64,000 nt of DNA from Candidatus Sulfurimonas marisnigri (GTDB lineage: Bacteria; Campylobacterota; Campylobacteria; Campylobacterales; Sulfurimonadaceae): contig NZ_CP054493.1 in assembly GCF_015265475.1 (NCBI RefSeq), positions 2,046,001 through 2,110,000 of the forward strand. The letters run 5' to 3'. The position numbers and the translations under genes are program-made. Shown here one piece after another: positions 20,475-30,184 of this stretch. The notes beneath the pieces were generated by a model, which worked only from the letters and a program-made list of their open reading frames with translations, had not been told where the DNA came from and did no database searches. Every line of letters starts with the position of its first letter. Position 1 is the stretch's first letter.

Positions 20475-21749
20475 TTATGCAAATATAAAACGGTTGATTC
20501 CACTATCATATTCATGCGCTAAAACTTGGTCATGTGCCTTCAAAATAGAATCAACAAGATATAGTCCTAGTCCAAAACTATTTTTAGATGGATTATCTTT
20601 TGTGAATGGTTCTATGTAGTACTGTATTGGGTTAGCAATACACGCCCCTTTACTCTCAAAACACAACTCATTATTTATAATTAAAATTTTTACATGTGCA
20701 TCAGTAGAATATTTAATACCATTGTCTATCATGTTTTTAATTGCTGTTGTATACAGCCTGAAGTTTGCATATATTTTATGTTTAGCATCTATAGTTACTG
20801 TAACAGAACTTCTTTCGATCATAGCCATATCAATAGCATCATCAATAATATCCACCAACCTGTACTCTTTAAATTCACTCTTATCATCTATACTTGTAAC
20901 TTCTTCTATGAGAGCGAACTCTGTAACTAAAGACTCTAATCTTCCAAAAATTGAGGAGAATCTATCTCTTTGTTTTTGAGACTCAAGCATTTGTGTTGCA
21001 ATAGTTCCCTTTGCTATAGGAGTTTTCAACTCATGCATAATATTTCGCAAAAATAGAGTTCTGGATTCTAATATATTATTAATTTTTCCTCTAGTTGCTT
21101 CAAGTTCGTTTGATATTAACGCTATTTCATCTTTGCCTTTTGTTTTAAAAGAGACATTCATATCTCCGTCACCATAGAGTGCAATCTTTTTTCTAAGTCT
21201 AATAAGTGGTCTTAATCTAATTAGTATTAAAACAAACGATATAGATATTATAAGAATTATTATTGAGTAAGCATATGCTAATGGGTAATATTTATATGGT
21301 TTGAGTTCCTCATCAAGAATTAGCACAGAAGTTGATGGAGACTGAATATAGAAGTATATTTTTTTATTTAACTCTAACATACTAGCAGTTAAATCTGTTA
21401 CAATTTTTTGAGTGTAGAGACCCTCCTGTAGCATCATTAAAGAAGCGTCAACACTTTTAAAATCTTTTGTCTTTAAAATTTTTGCTGTTTTTGTAATATA
21501 TTTTCTTTTCTTAACATCTTTTTCTAAAACAAAACTATATACAGCCAGATTTGCTTCAAGCATAATTTCAGAATTAGGATTTTGTTGATGTTGACGAAGG
21601 ATTTGAGTTATAGTTGAGTGTTTTGAAAAAATATAATTTATGTACCGCTGCTTATTTAATTGAAAAAATTCCCAAAATACAGCACTTACACTTAGAAGAG
21701 TAACAACAAGTGCAAACAGTACGGTTATTAAAACAGTATGTTTACGCAA
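20475..21749 (-). CDS. Sensor histidine kinase, ArsS-like
   Basis: Two membrane segments (about residues 7-28 and 155-178) bracket a periplasmic domain; a HAMP-like linker follows. The H-box is NIMHELKTPIAKG with the phospho-accepting His. The ATP site is reduced but shows N (MIDNGIKYS), G1-like and GLGLYLVDSIL boxes. The layout and length match the ArsS family of Campylobacterota, known in Helicobacter for acid sensing; the signal here is unknown. The cognate regulator is the gene immediately upstream (32-base gap). Confidence 0.85.
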   Translation of the reverse strand: MRKHTVLITVLFALVVTLLSVSAVFWEFFQLNKQRYINYIFSKHSTITQILRQHQQNPNSEIMLEANLAVYSFVLEKDVKKRKYITKTAKILKTKDFKSVDASLMMLQEGLYTQKIVTDLTASMLELNKKIYFYIQSPSTSVLILDEELKPYKYYPLAYAYSIIILIISISFVLILIRLRPLIRLRKKIALYGDGDMNVSFKTKGKDEIALISNELEATRGKINNILESRTLFLRNIMHELKTPIAKGTIATQMLESQKQRDRFSSIFGRLESLVTEFALIEEVTSIDDKSEFKEYRLVDIIDDAIDMAMIERSSVTVTIDAKHKIYANFRLYTTAIKNMIDNGIKYSTDAHVKILIINNELCFESKGACIANPIQYYIEPFTKDNPSKNSFGLGLYLVDSILKAHDQVLAHEYDSGINRFIFA

Positions 21750-21781
21750 TTTTTGTCTCCTTCACAATGTAAAGGCAGTTT

Positions 21782-22444
21782 TTACTTGAGAAGTTTATAA
21801 CCAACGCCTCTTACAGATTCTATAAGAGATTTGTCCCCAAGCTTATTTCTAATTCTACCTACCATCACGTCTATACTTTTATTTGATGAATCTTCATTGA
21901 TAGCATTAACATTATGAATCAGATCTTCTCTTGAAACGACAAGTCCCTGCTTTGCAATCATATATGATAAAATTCCAAACTCTGCATTTGTCAAGTCAAT
22001 ATTTCTATTTTTATATGTAATCATCATAGATGAAACATCGCATTTGAAGTCACTTTTTGATTCTTGTTTTTCTTGACTTTTTGCTTCATAACGTCTTAAA
22101 ACAGAGTGTATTCTAGCTTCTAGTTCTCTAGGATCATAAGGTTTTGGAAGGTAATCGTCAGCTCCGAGTTCAAGTGCCTTTACCTTATCTGTCACATCAC
22201 TTCTAGCTGACGAGATAATAATTGGGATATCCTGCCTCTCTCGAATTGCTTCACAAACTTCAAGTCCGTCCATACCAGGAAGTGATAAATCTAAAATAAC
22301 TAAATCAAAAGGTTCTAGCTTTAATATACTGACGGCTTTAAATGGGTCATCTTCAGTTACTACCTCAAACTCAAACTGCTCAAGATACTCTGTAAGTATC
22401 TCTGCAAGTTCTAAGTCATCTTCAATCATTAATATTTTTTTCAT
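21782..22444 (-). CDS. OmpR-family response regulator
   Basis: The REC domain (about residues 1-115) has acidic residues MIEDD, the phospho-acceptor Asp in VILDLSLPGMDGL and Lys in LPKPYDP. A winged-helix DNA-binding domain (about 130-220) ends in SVRGVGYKLLK. It pairs with the histidine kinase downstream. It follows feoB with 41 bases between, in the same direction, so iron status could influence its transcription by readthrough; that is inference. Confidence 0.92.
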   Translation of the reverse strand: MKKILMIEDDLELAEILTEYLEQFEFEVVTEDDPFKAVSILKLEPFDLVILDLSLPGMDGLEVCEAIRERQDIPIIISSARSDVTDKVKALELGADDYLPKPYDPRELEARIHSVLRRYEAKSQEKQESKSDFKCDVSSMMITYKNRNIDLTNAEFGILSYMIAKQGLVVSREDLIHNVNAINEDSSNKSIDVMVGRIRNKLGDKSLIESVRGVGYKLLK

Positions 22445-22485
22445 AAATGAATCTTAACAGATTTGAACTAATAAGTAGCTAATAC

Positions 22486-24624
22486 TTAGCTAAAAAGCAT
22501 AGATGTCACATTAAATGCAACAAATGCAAGCCCATACGCTACTATTGATGTGAATGCAAAAAGGTAAAAAAAGTATTTTATTCCTCCAGCTTCACGAGTA
22601 AATACAACTGATGCTGCTAAACATGGCAAATAAATCATAATCACTACAATAAAAGCGACGGCGGATGCAAAGGGTATATTTTTAGATATTACAGTAATCA
22701 AAGAGCTATTATCTTCATCAACTTCACTACCCAAAGAGTATAAAACTCCCAATGTTGAGACTACCACCTCTTTTGCTGCAAGCCCAGTTTGAAGAGCTAC
22801 ACTCATTTTCCAATCAAACCCAAGTGGTGCAAAAATTGGTTCAGAAAATTTACCTATAGTTCCTAAATAGCTCTGCTCAAGTAGCTCTTGGGATAACTTA
22901 TTTTTTAATACTGATTTTTCATCTTCCCCTACTGCCTTCTCTACCTTAGCCCCATATTCCTCTTCTAGAAGCAAATTATGAGGATAGTTACTTAAAAACC
23001 ATATCAGCATAGAGGCTGCAGCTATATATGTACCTGCTTTTTTCAAATACATCAAAGTTTTTGTCACAACAGTATGCCAAATCAACTTCAAAGATGGGAG
23101 TCTGTACTTTGGCATTTCCATAACAAATGGTTCGTTTGCCCCTTTAAATGCTGTCATTTTTAGTACTTTTGCTGCTATAAGTCCAATAATAGCACCACTG
23201 ATATAAATTAGAAACAAAATATTACCAGCCATCTCAGGACCGAAAAATGCACCTGCGAAAAGAACATAGACTGGAAGTCTTGCTCCGCAACTCATAAACC
23301 CGATTATAAAGAGTGTTAACAGTCTATCTCTGTCATTTTTCAAAATTCTAGCTGACATGTAAGCTGGGATAGAACAACCAAAACCAGTTACCAAAGGAAT
23401 AAACGACTGCCCATGCAAACCAAATTTATGAAAAAATCCATCAAGCAAGAAAGCGACTCTCGACATGTAGCCTGTTCCCTCAAGAAGTGCAATACCTATA
23501 AAAAGAATAACAATATTTGGGACAAACAAAACAACTGCTCCAACACCGGCTATAATTCCGTCTACAATAAGTGATCGTACATCGTCATTAGCTATTGTCG
23601 GGCCGACTGTATCTCCAAGCCATCCAAAGAAAGCATCTATCCAGTCCATCGGAATTGAACCTATCTCAAACGTAAGCTGAAACAATCCCCACATAAGAAA
23701 CAAAAAGATTGGAATACCAAACTTTGGATGTATTAATACGCTGTCTAACTTATCTGTAAGTGTTCTTTTTTCAACTATTTTTTCCTCTTTTAAAACCTCA
23801 GCAATAACTCCCCTATTAAAAGAACCATATTCCGAAGCAAAAGCCTCTTTTATATCATCGCTATCATGGTGAAGTTCAATATGATGTGATGCTTCTATAA
23901 GGATTGGCTGAAGCTCTGTCCATATAGGGTCATCATGGAGTTTTGCATAAGTTACTTTGTCATTTTTCAAAAGATTGATTGCTATATTTCTATATGAGTT
24001 ATCATCTTTATATTTATGTCTTGTGAGATAGTTTACAATTTGAGAGATTTCTTCTTCTACGGCTTCACTAAAAATAAGTTTTTGCTCAATACCCTCAGAT
24101 TCATACTCTTGTAAAATTGAATCTATAAGATTTTCTATTCCATACTTTGTAACAGCAGAGACTTTTACACAGCTAATACCAATAAGTTGAGACATATATT
24201 TTTCATCTATCTTTATCCCCTCTTTATCAGCTTCATCACTCATATTAAGTGCAATTACCATTTTTTTACCAACACTCATAAGCTCAGCAGTAAGTTGAAG
24301 GTTTTTTTCTAAATTTGTAGAATCAACTACATTTATAATTACATCATAATCTTCTCTTGCCAAATACTCGCTTGTTACCCTCTCTTCTATTGTATAATCA
24401 TTAAGAGCGTAAGTACCTGGCAAATCAACTACAGTAAAATGGTAATCTTTATAATCAAAAAGAACTTCTCTTTTTTCAACCGTTACACCTGTAAAATTCC
24501 CTACATGTAGATGGGCATTCGAGATAGAATTAATCAGCATACTCTTTCCGACGTTTGGCTGACCTACTAATGCTATTTTAATGTGGCTTGCTGTTATTGG
24601 ACAAACTTTTGCTTGGGGTTTCAT
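22486..24624 (-). CDS. feoB: Ferrous iron transporter FeoB
   Basis: FeoB is the Fe(II) uptake permease. The N-terminal GTPase has GQPNVGKS (G1, about residues 21-28), DLPGTYAL (G3) and LNMSDEAD (G4). A helical spacer follows, then about eight membrane segments with two Gate motifs, including the Cys residues in SCGARLPVYVLF and FGCSIPAYMSAR. 712 residues is normal. The stop of feoA overlaps its start by four bases. Confidence 0.96.
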   Translation of the reverse strand: MKPQAKVCPITASHIKIALVGQPNVGKSMLINSISNAHLHVGNFTGVTVEKREVLFDYKDYHFTVVDLPGTYALNDYTIEERVTSEYLAREDYDVIINVVDSTNLEKNLQLTAELMSVGKKMVIALNMSDEADKEGIKIDEKYMSQLIGISCVKVSAVTKYGIENLIDSILQEYESEGIEQKLIFSEAVEEEISQIVNYLTRHKYKDDNSYRNIAINLLKNDKVTYAKLHDDPIWTELQPILIEASHHIELHHDSDDIKEAFASEYGSFNRGVIAEVLKEEKIVEKRTLTDKLDSVLIHPKFGIPIFLFLMWGLFQLTFEIGSIPMDWIDAFFGWLGDTVGPTIANDDVRSLIVDGIIAGVGAVVLFVPNIVILFIGIALLEGTGYMSRVAFLLDGFFHKFGLHGQSFIPLVTGFGCSIPAYMSARILKNDRDRLLTLFIIGFMSCGARLPVYVLFAGAFFGPEMAGNILFLIYISGAIIGLIAAKVLKMTAFKGANEPFVMEMPKYRLPSLKLIWHTVVTKTLMYLKKAGTYIAAASMLIWFLSNYPHNLLLEEEYGAKVEKAVGEDEKSVLKNKLSQELLEQSYLGTIGKFSEPIFAPLGFDWKMSVALQTGLAAKEVVVSTLGVLYSLGSEVDEDNSSLITVISKNIPFASAVAFIVVIMIYLPCLAASVVFTREAGGIKYFFYLFAFTSIVAYGLAFVAFNVTSMLFS

Positions 24625-24848
24625 ATATCTTCTACCTCTATTAACTCAGCTTCTTTAGATCTAAGAGCTATTCTCATCTTGCCAACTTTAATCTCTATAG
24701 TGCTCTTTGCAGGGGAGTGTTCCAAAACCTCAACAACGACCTCTTTCATAATACCAAAAGAGATGAATCTTTGCTTTAGTTCTGAGTCAGCATGTAGCTT
24801 TAATATTTTTACTTTACAAGCTTTTTTGCAATCGCTTAGTTTTTTCAT
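24621..24848 (-). CDS. feoA: Ferrous iron transport protein FeoA
   Basis: A 75-residue SH3-like FeoA domain protein with the usual core: L-x-D at the start (KLSDCKKACKVKIL), a turn, and a final strand IALRSKEAELIEVE. It binds the FeoB G-domain and is needed for Fe(II) uptake. It is translationally coupled to feoB (ATGA). A Fur-box-like sequence lies 25 bases upstream. Confidence 0.92.
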   Translation of the reverse strand: MKKLSDCKKACKVKILKLHADSELKQRFISFGIMKEVVVEVLEHSPAKSTIEIKVGKMRIALRSKEAELIEVEDI

Positions 24849-24872
24849 AATTTCTTCAATCTATTTAATTTT

Positions 24873-24891
24873 TATAATGATAACGAATATC
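24873..24891 (-). promoter_or_regulatory. Fur-box-like operator of feoAB
   Basis: On the + strand TATAATGATAACGAATATC matches 15 of 19 positions of the classical Fur consensus, with ten consecutive matches in the first half. It sits between the porin stop and the feoA start, where a Fur site is expected. It suggests iron repression of feoAB apart from the upstream genes. Confidence 0.6.
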
Positions 24892-24911
24892 ATATTAATA
24901 GTAGATTAAAT

Positions 24912-26174
24912 TTAAAAGTTGTAAGCAATCATTAATTGCAAGCGAGTCCAATCATTTGATGAATCTTCTTTGTCTTTTTGGACAACATATATAGAGCCTA
25001 TATATAAGCCTTCCTTAAACTCATATTCACAACCAATATTATGCTCAACAATATGCGCTTTTTCTCCAATAGAGTTTTCTTTTCCTTTAAAATCTCCATA
25101 TGCGTACAGAAAATGTAATATTCCAACATCACGAGAAACACTTAATAAGATAGCTCTTGCTTCTCTGTCATCAGCGATTTCATCAAGTATCATAGTGTCC
25201 ATACTGGTAAACAGTGTTCCACCGCCAGTTCCAGAATGACTATGTTTACCTACTTTCTTATTTGATTTATTGTATGCTAGCTCAAAGCCAATGTTATTAA
25301 CTGAAAACCCAGCTACAGCACCATATATTTCTGCTTCCACACCACTAGCACCAATCTCTGATTCATTTAGATATTGAGCTGCTGTGTCAATAGAAAAATC
25401 TTTAGTGATATCAAAAGTGTAAGCAATATCAAAATAGATTGCATTAGTTAAGTCTATAAAATTATAGTACCAAGCATTTATTTGAACATCATATGTATAA
25501 GTGATACCGCCAACCCATGCCCCGTCAGCACCAACATTTATCCATTCGCCATGTTGTAGTCCGGCATCTATACCCTGCCATTTCAGTAAATTTCCTGCAA
25601 AAAATTCAAAATTATCAATATAATATGTAGCGGTATAAGCTTCAAATGTATTTTGTATCATTCTAATATTATCACTATCAGCCAAAGGAGTATTGAGAAC
25701 TTGAAGACCTGCTCTTATATTCAAATCTCCATTTCTATAGTTTATATAAGCTTCTGTTAGTTCTGTATACTCATTAGTATCTGATGATAGCTCAGAATTG
25801 TGCTTAGCATCTTTCCCTGATGCATAATCAAGATCTTGTGATGTCGTAAAAGCAGCACCGGCATTAAATCCATTATATTCTGCAAGCTCGTATTTAAGCA
25901 TACCACCAACTGCACTTGCATACTCATCAGGATTATCTCCTTCTCTAAAATATCCAGCATACATGGATTTAAATTGACCGCTCACCTTACCATCTGCAAC
26001 CATCCGTCTAAGGTTACCAACAACTGAAATCTCTTTTTCATAATTCTGAGCAAACTTATCAAGTTTTTCATGAACAGATATCTGTTTATCTTCATGAAAT
26101 CTCCCTGTCTCTGCTACTAGTGATACAGAACAAACTAAAATAAATAAACTTATACTTAACTTATAATTTAACAT
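24912..26174 (-). CDS. Outer-membrane porin, OprD/Campylobacterota type
   Basis: A 420-residue barrel protein with signal peptide (MLNYKLSISLFILVCSVSLVAE). A short N-terminal helical segment (DKFAQNYEKEISVVGNLRRM) is followed by many beta-strands and a terminal Phe (LQLMIAYNF). LNIRAGLQVLNTPLADSDNIRM resembles the loop region of OprD-like porins and the second porin in this window. A His/Gly loop (KHSHSGTGGG) near residue 310 might bind metal, which is inference from position next to feoAB. The upstream chemoreceptor ends 35 bases before it. Confidence 0.8.
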   Translation of the reverse strand: MLNYKLSISLFILVCSVSLVAETGRFHEDKQISVHEKLDKFAQNYEKEISVVGNLRRMVADGKVSGQFKSMYAGYFREGDNPDEYASAVGGMLKYELAEYNGFNAGAAFTTSQDLDYASGKDAKHNSELSSDTNEYTELTEAYINYRNGDLNIRAGLQVLNTPLADSDNIRMIQNTFEAYTATYYIDNFEFFAGNLLKWQGIDAGLQHGEWINVGADGAWVGGITYTYDVQINAWYYNFIDLTNAIYFDIAYTFDITKDFSIDTAAQYLNESEIGASGVEAEIYGAVAGFSVNNIGFELAYNKSNKKVGKHSHSGTGGGTLFTSMDTMILDEIADDREARAILLSVSRDVGILHFLYAYGDFKGKENSIGEKAHIVEHNIGCEYEFKEGLYIGSIYVVQKDKEDSSNDWTRLQLMIAYNF

Positions 26175-26209
26175 TACTAAAACTCCTTAAATTTTGTGAT
26201 TGTATTATT

Positions 26210-27829
26210 TTATACTTTAAACTCTTCCATCTTAGTATTCAATTGCTTGGTCAAACCGTTTAAATGCTCGGCAGCTGCTGCTATCTCTTCAACACTCTGT
26301 GCATTTGAGGCAACTATATCATTAGCATTGCTTATCTCAGTTGAAATATCATTCACTGAAACACCAGTAGCTTCGAAATCAGAAACTGTCTTCTCAGTGG
26401 CTTCTGATGCTATTTGCATTAAATTTAAAGTTTCAGTTATTTTTACTTCCACTCCAGAAGATATATTTGCTAATGCCTGAATATTTTTAGAGTTAATATT
26501 CATCTGCTGACTTGTATCAGAAATAGATTGCACAATTATACCAATACTAGACTGTATCTCAACAAGACTTTTTTGTGTTCTCTCAGCTAGTTTTCTAACC
26601 TCATCAGCAACAACCGCAAAACCGCGTCCATGCTCACCTGCCCTTGCCGCTTCAATTGCGGCATTTAAAGCCAATAGATTTGTCTGGTCTGCTATATCTC
26701 CAATGACATTTAATACATCTTTAACCTGCTCTGCATCACTGCTTAATTGGTCTATCTTAGTGGATAAGTCAGCTTCAACATTTGCTGTTTCTTGAACACT
26801 TGATGTTAAATTTATAATATCATTTGTAGCTTCTGTAAGATTCTCGTTTGCTTTAATACTATTTTGAAGACTCTCTTTGGCATAGCTAACGGATATTTCT
26901 ATTTCATCCGTTATGTTTTTGGCCTTCTTAGTCGCATGTTCAACTATCTGCATTACATTTTCAACTTTTTGACCTACTATAGTAGATGTTGTTGATAGTT
27001 CATGAGATATTGATGAATTTTCTGTAGAAGAATTTTTTGCTTCTGTTATAAAATCTTTAAAAGAGTCCATAACTAAGGAAATATTTTGAATAATCTGAGT
27101 AACCTCATTTTTAGAACCTGCTTGTAAAGTAAAATCAATATTTGAAACCTTAGCCAAAAATGTATCTACCCCTTTTATAGAACTCAGTAGTTTGTTTATA
27201 ATACCAAAAGCAATAAATAACACAATTATCAATAGAGTTGAAGTATAAATATTTTGTAGTTCAAAGTCAGATAAACTCTTATTTAAGTTTTTTGCAGAAA
27301 CAATTGTCTCATCTTTGTATGCATCAACCCATCCCTCAAGTTGCTTAGAAAGTTTTGCAGCAAATGGGTCTAGTTTTAACATCAACTTATTTCCTTCTTG
27401 TGGTCCATATTTTACATAAGAGTTTGCCATCTCTAAACCAACATCATAATATTTTTGCATATCCAGTTTAAAGTTTTTAAGATTACTAGCCATCTCCTCT
27501 TCATTAATCTTCATATGCATTGCTACCAATCTATCTATAGCTTTATTAGCTTTATTAAAATATTTAGATGCTTCAGAGTAACCATCATCAAAACCCTCTG
27601 CGGCTCTAGTAGCAGAAATATCTGTCAACCACTGCTGTATCTGTATAATATTATACTGCAGCTCTAAAAAATCATAGATATTTGGCAAAACAATCTCTAT
27701 CTGTTCATTTGACTTAGTTTCTATGTCACGCATTGTATAATGGTTTAAAATAGCACTGATAAGCAGTATACCAAGAACCAAGCCTGCTACAACGATAATA
27801 ATGTTCTTTATTTTAAAATTATTTAACAT
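26210..27829 (-). CDS. Methyl-accepting chemotaxis protein, 4-helix-bundle sensor type
   Basis: Membrane segments at about residues 10-30 and 195-215 flank a helical periplasmic domain of 165 residues without Cache-type strands, consistent with a four-helix bundle. The cytoplasmic part lacks a clear canonical HAMP. It has long coiled coils around the signalling tip [23 protein letters not shown]. It ends without a CheR-binding pentapeptide. Ligand unknown. A porin gene follows 35 bases downstream in the same direction. Confidence 0.88.
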   Translation of the reverse strand: MLNNFKIKNIIIVVAGLVLGILLISAILNHYTMRDIETKSNEQIEIVLPNIYDFLELQYNIIQIQQWLTDISATRAAEGFDDGYSEASKYFNKANKAIDRLVAMHMKINEEEMASNLKNFKLDMQKYYDVGLEMANSYVKYGPQEGNKLMLKLDPFAAKLSKQLEGWVDAYKDETIVSAKNLNKSLSDFELQNIYTSTLLIIVLFIAFGIINKLLSSIKGVDTFLAKVSNIDFTLQAGSKNEVTQIIQNISLVMDSFKDFITEAKNSSTENSSISHELSTTSTIVGQKVENVMQIVEHATKKAKNITDEIEISVSYAKESLQNSIKANENLTEATNDIINLTSSVQETANVEADLSTKIDQLSSDAEQVKDVLNVIGDIADQTNLLALNAAIEAARAGEHGRGFAVVADEVRKLAERTQKSLVEIQSSIGIIVQSISDTSQQMNINSKNIQALANISSGVEVKITETLNLMQIASEATEKTVSDFEATGVSVNDISTEISNANDIVASNAQSVEEIAAAAEHLNGLTKQLNTKMEEFKV

Positions 27830-27963
27830 AAAATAATAATTCCTTGTGTTTTTAAATTAGTTATAGATTTTAATTAACTTGCTGGAAATAGTACGACTTA
27901 TTATGTTAATTGTGACTTAATAATCCATGATAATTTATAAATGAATTTTTAATTTCTTAATGC

Positions 27964-27989
27964 TATAATTTCGCAAACAAAGGCAACAA
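27964..27989 (+). promoter_or_regulatory. pssA promoter and ribosome-binding site
   Basis: Extended -10 TGC-TATAAT (TATAAT at 27964-27969), then AAAGG at 27979-27983 six bases before the ATG. It is one of the clearer promoters in the window. Confidence 0.6.
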
Positions 27990-28547
27990 ATGAAATTTTT
28001 ATATCAACCATCTTCACACTTCAACTTGGCAAACCTTTTTACATTCGTAAATATTACAGCCGGTCTTCTTGCGACATATTTTATAACTCACAACAACTTT
28101 TTTATTGCAATTATATTAGCCTGGATTGGCGGTGCTTTTGATATTTTTGATGGAAAAATTGCTAGAAAATATAAGCTATCTAATGAATTTGGAGTTCAAC
28201 TTGATAGTTTTGCTGATTTTTTAAGTTTTGTGCTTGTTCCTGTATTTTTAATATTTCAAGCAGTTTACTCTGTTTCACTCTCTGACATATCTCTTTTATT
28301 GGCGGGAGTTGTGAGTATATATTATGTGATTTCGGGACTTAGAAGACTTATTCACTTTAACATTAATGCAGAGGCTGGTAAAGTTGATAAGTTTTTCACT
28401 GGAGTACCTACACCGCTTGGAGCGATTTTACTCTGGTTAGTTTACTTATGTGCTACTTATGACTTTATACCAGCATTGGCTGTCATAGCTATTATGGCTT
28501 TAATTGGGTGGAGTTTAAACTCTAAACTAAGAGTTCCCCACCTCTAA
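27990..28547 (+). CDS. pssA: CDP-diacylglycerol-serine O-phosphatidyltransferase
   Basis: The enzyme makes phosphatidylserine, the precursor of phosphatidylethanolamine. The CDP-alcohol phosphatidyltransferase motif D-G-x2-A-R-x8-G-x3-D-x3-D is complete (DGKIAR through DSFAD, about residues 52-74). About six membrane segments are predicted. At 185 residues it is shorter than many PssA proteins (about 230-240), lacking some C-terminal length, but the catalytic part is intact. A related CDP-alcohol transferase activity cannot be excluded. Confidence 0.85.
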   Translation: MKFLYQPSSHFNLANLFTFVNITAGLLATYFITHNNFFIAIILAWIGGAFDIFDGKIARKYKLSNEFGVQLDSFADFLSFVLVPVFLIFQAVYSVSLSDISLLLAGVVSIYYVISGLRRLIHFNINAEAGKVDKFFTGVPTPLGAILLWLVYLCATYDFIPALAVIAIMALIGWSLNSKLRVPHL

Positions 28548-28571
28548 ATAGTTCTACATGTAGATGCTTTT

Positions 28572-28955
28572 CTACTTACTATTTACAGCGTATTTTCCAC
28601 TTCCAAGCAAGAAAACCACAACCGAGATAATAAAATATAAAAATGGCAATTCAATTACTGGTGCCCCATGCTTACCTAATTCAAATATAGAGTTATAATA
28701 AGCTAAAAAGATTGCCATAATCATATTAAACGCCAACAGAACTGAGGCAACCCTAGAGTAAAATCCCATTATAATTAAAATTGGAAGAGCAAGTTCCCCA
28801 ATATAAACTCCGTAAGCAAAAAATTCAGGTAATCCTGCGTTTACAACTAATTGCTTAACACCCTTTATTCCGTTAATAATCTTCTCAAAACCGTGAAAAA
28901 GTATCATTAAACCAAGGGTTAATCTTAAAATAAGTTTTGCTATATCATTCATCAT
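28572..28955 (-). CDS. DoxX-family membrane protein
   Basis: The 127-residue protein has four predicted membrane helices. The opening ILRLTLGLMILFHGFEKIINGI and the GVYIGELALPILIIMGFYSRVAS block are typical of DoxX. The family includes subunits of thiosulfate:quinone oxidoreductase and proteins of redox stress; the exact role here is unknown. Its ATG overlaps the mscS stop by four bases, so the two are coupled. Confidence 0.85.
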   Translation of the reverse strand: MMNDIAKLILRLTLGLMILFHGFEKIINGIKGVKQLVVNAGLPEFFAYGVYIGELALPILIIMGFYSRVASVLLAFNMIMAIFLAYYNSIFELGKHGAPVIELPFLYFIISVVVFLLGSGKYAVNSK

Positions 28956-29779
28956 TTCTTCTCTCCTACCATATGAATCTCTCTTTTTGGAAATGGTATC
29001 GTTATCTTAGCCTCATTGAAAGCCTCTAAAACTTTTAGGTTTACATCATATTGTGTTTTAAAATAACTGTTCGTTACAACCCAGTATCTATATCCAATAT
29101 TTACAGAATTATCTGCAAATTTTTCTACCCCTACAATTGGTTCATTTTCATTTGAGACATCTTCACATGTAGATAGCACAGCTTTAATAAGTTGCACCAC
29201 ACTATGAACATCGCTATTATAAGAGACACCAACGCTTCCCTCAACTATGCGGTATGCATATGAGTTTACTAAAACATCACCTATCATATATTTATTTGGT
29301 ATCGTTATCTGCTCTTTATCTTCATTAATTAAAACAGTATACGCCAACTTAATCTCTTGTACTTCTCCATAAATATCATGAACTCTTATAGTATCACCAA
29401 TTTTAAAAGGCTTAGTTGCGATAAGAACTATGCCTGCTGCAAAGTTAGACACACTCCCCTGAAGGGCTAAACCAGCAGTTAAAGATATTGCACCAAGAGC
29501 CGCAATAAATGGAGCTATGGAAATGCCGAGCTTTCCAAGTGCTAAAATAGCCATCATCGCAACTATAAGAAATCTTACTAAGTTAGCTATAAACCCACTT
29601 ATTGTCTCATCTATTGTAGTTTTTAATAGTAGTTTTAAAACATACTTATGGATATATTTTGAGGCTACGACACCTATCACTAAGATAATAATCGCACCAA
29701 TTATTTGAAAACTATAGTTAGTTATAAATTCTATTACTATATTATAAAATTGTCCAACCTCTTCAAGCTCTTTTTCCAT
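28952..29779 (-). CDS. Small-conductance mechanosensitive channel (MscS family)
   Basis: Three membrane helices; TM3 holds the Gly/Ala-rich pore helix (AALGAISLTAGLALQGSVSNFAAGIVLI, cited as residues about 93-120) and the conserved beta-domain start KPFKIGDTIRV. MscS channels release solutes on hypo-osmotic shock. 275 residues is the standard short type. It lies between a small protein of unknown function and doxX. Confidence 0.93.
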   Translation of the reverse strand: MEKELEEVGQFYNIVIEFITNYSFQIIGAIIILVIGVVASKYIHKYVLKLLLKTTIDETISGFIANLVRFLIVAMMAILALGKLGISIAPFIAALGAISLTAGLALQGSVSNFAAGIVLIATKPFKIGDTIRVHDIYGEVQEIKLAYTVLINEDKEQITIPNKYMIGDVLVNSYAYRIVEGSVGVSYNSDVHSVVQLIKAVLSTCEDVSNENEPIVGVEKFADNSVNIGYRYWVVTNSYFKTQYDVNLKVLEAFNEAKITIPFPKREIHMVGEKK

Positions 29780-29788
29780 ATTTTACCT

Positions 29789-29977
29789 CTACTTTTTCTC
29801 TCTAAACTTACAACTTCCAACACTAATTGTTTTGCCTGTTTTAATAGCTTCTTTTACATATGCAAGTGCCCCCTTAGGATCAGCATCACCTATCTCTTCT
29901 TCTATTATTCGAAGTAACTCAGCCTCATTAGTTATTGCCCACATCTTTTCATATGTATATTGTGTCTCTATTTTCAT
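29789..29977 (-). CDS. Small conserved-looking protein, unknown function
   Basis: A 62-residue soluble protein (from the ATG at 29977) with an amphipathic helix rich in Glu (AELLRIIEEEIGDADPKGALAY) and a basic C-terminus (TISVGSCKFREKK). A longer frame starts at 30034, but those 19 residues look unlike the rest and neither start has a clear SD. I do not recognise it. It reads into mscS with a 9-base gap. Confidence 0.55.
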   Translation of the reverse strand: MKIETQYTYEKMWAITNEAELLRIIEEEIGDADPKGALAYVKEAIKTGKTISVGSCKFREKK

Positions 29978-30104
29978 ATTAGTATCATATCTAAAAAATA
30001 AATTCATTACTACATCTATCGGCAATATCTTCATTTTCTACACAGTGTAAACTTAACTAATTTTAAATATACAATCTTTAAATATAAAACACATAATATT
30101 TGGG

Positions 30105-30180
30105 TATAATTCGCCAAATAGTTTAGGGGAAGGTGCATTGCCAAATGAGGCAATCTTGTATCAGCTCCTATTTAAAGGAT
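30105..30180 (+). promoter_or_regulatory. Promoter and structured leader of the DEAD-box helicase gene
   Basis: GGG-TATAAT at 30105-30110 is followed by a foldable leader. ATTGCC (30137-30142) pairs with GGCAAT (30149-30154) around AAATGA, and AAATAG (30116-30121) can pair with CTATTT (30168-30173) to enclose it. GGGG at 30126-30129 may compete for CTCC at 30165-30168. AAAGGA (30174-30179) is the ribosome-binding site just outside the outer stem. It may be a cold- or helicase-sensitive leader; no known family recognised. Confidence 0.5.
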
Positions 30181-30184
30181 AACG

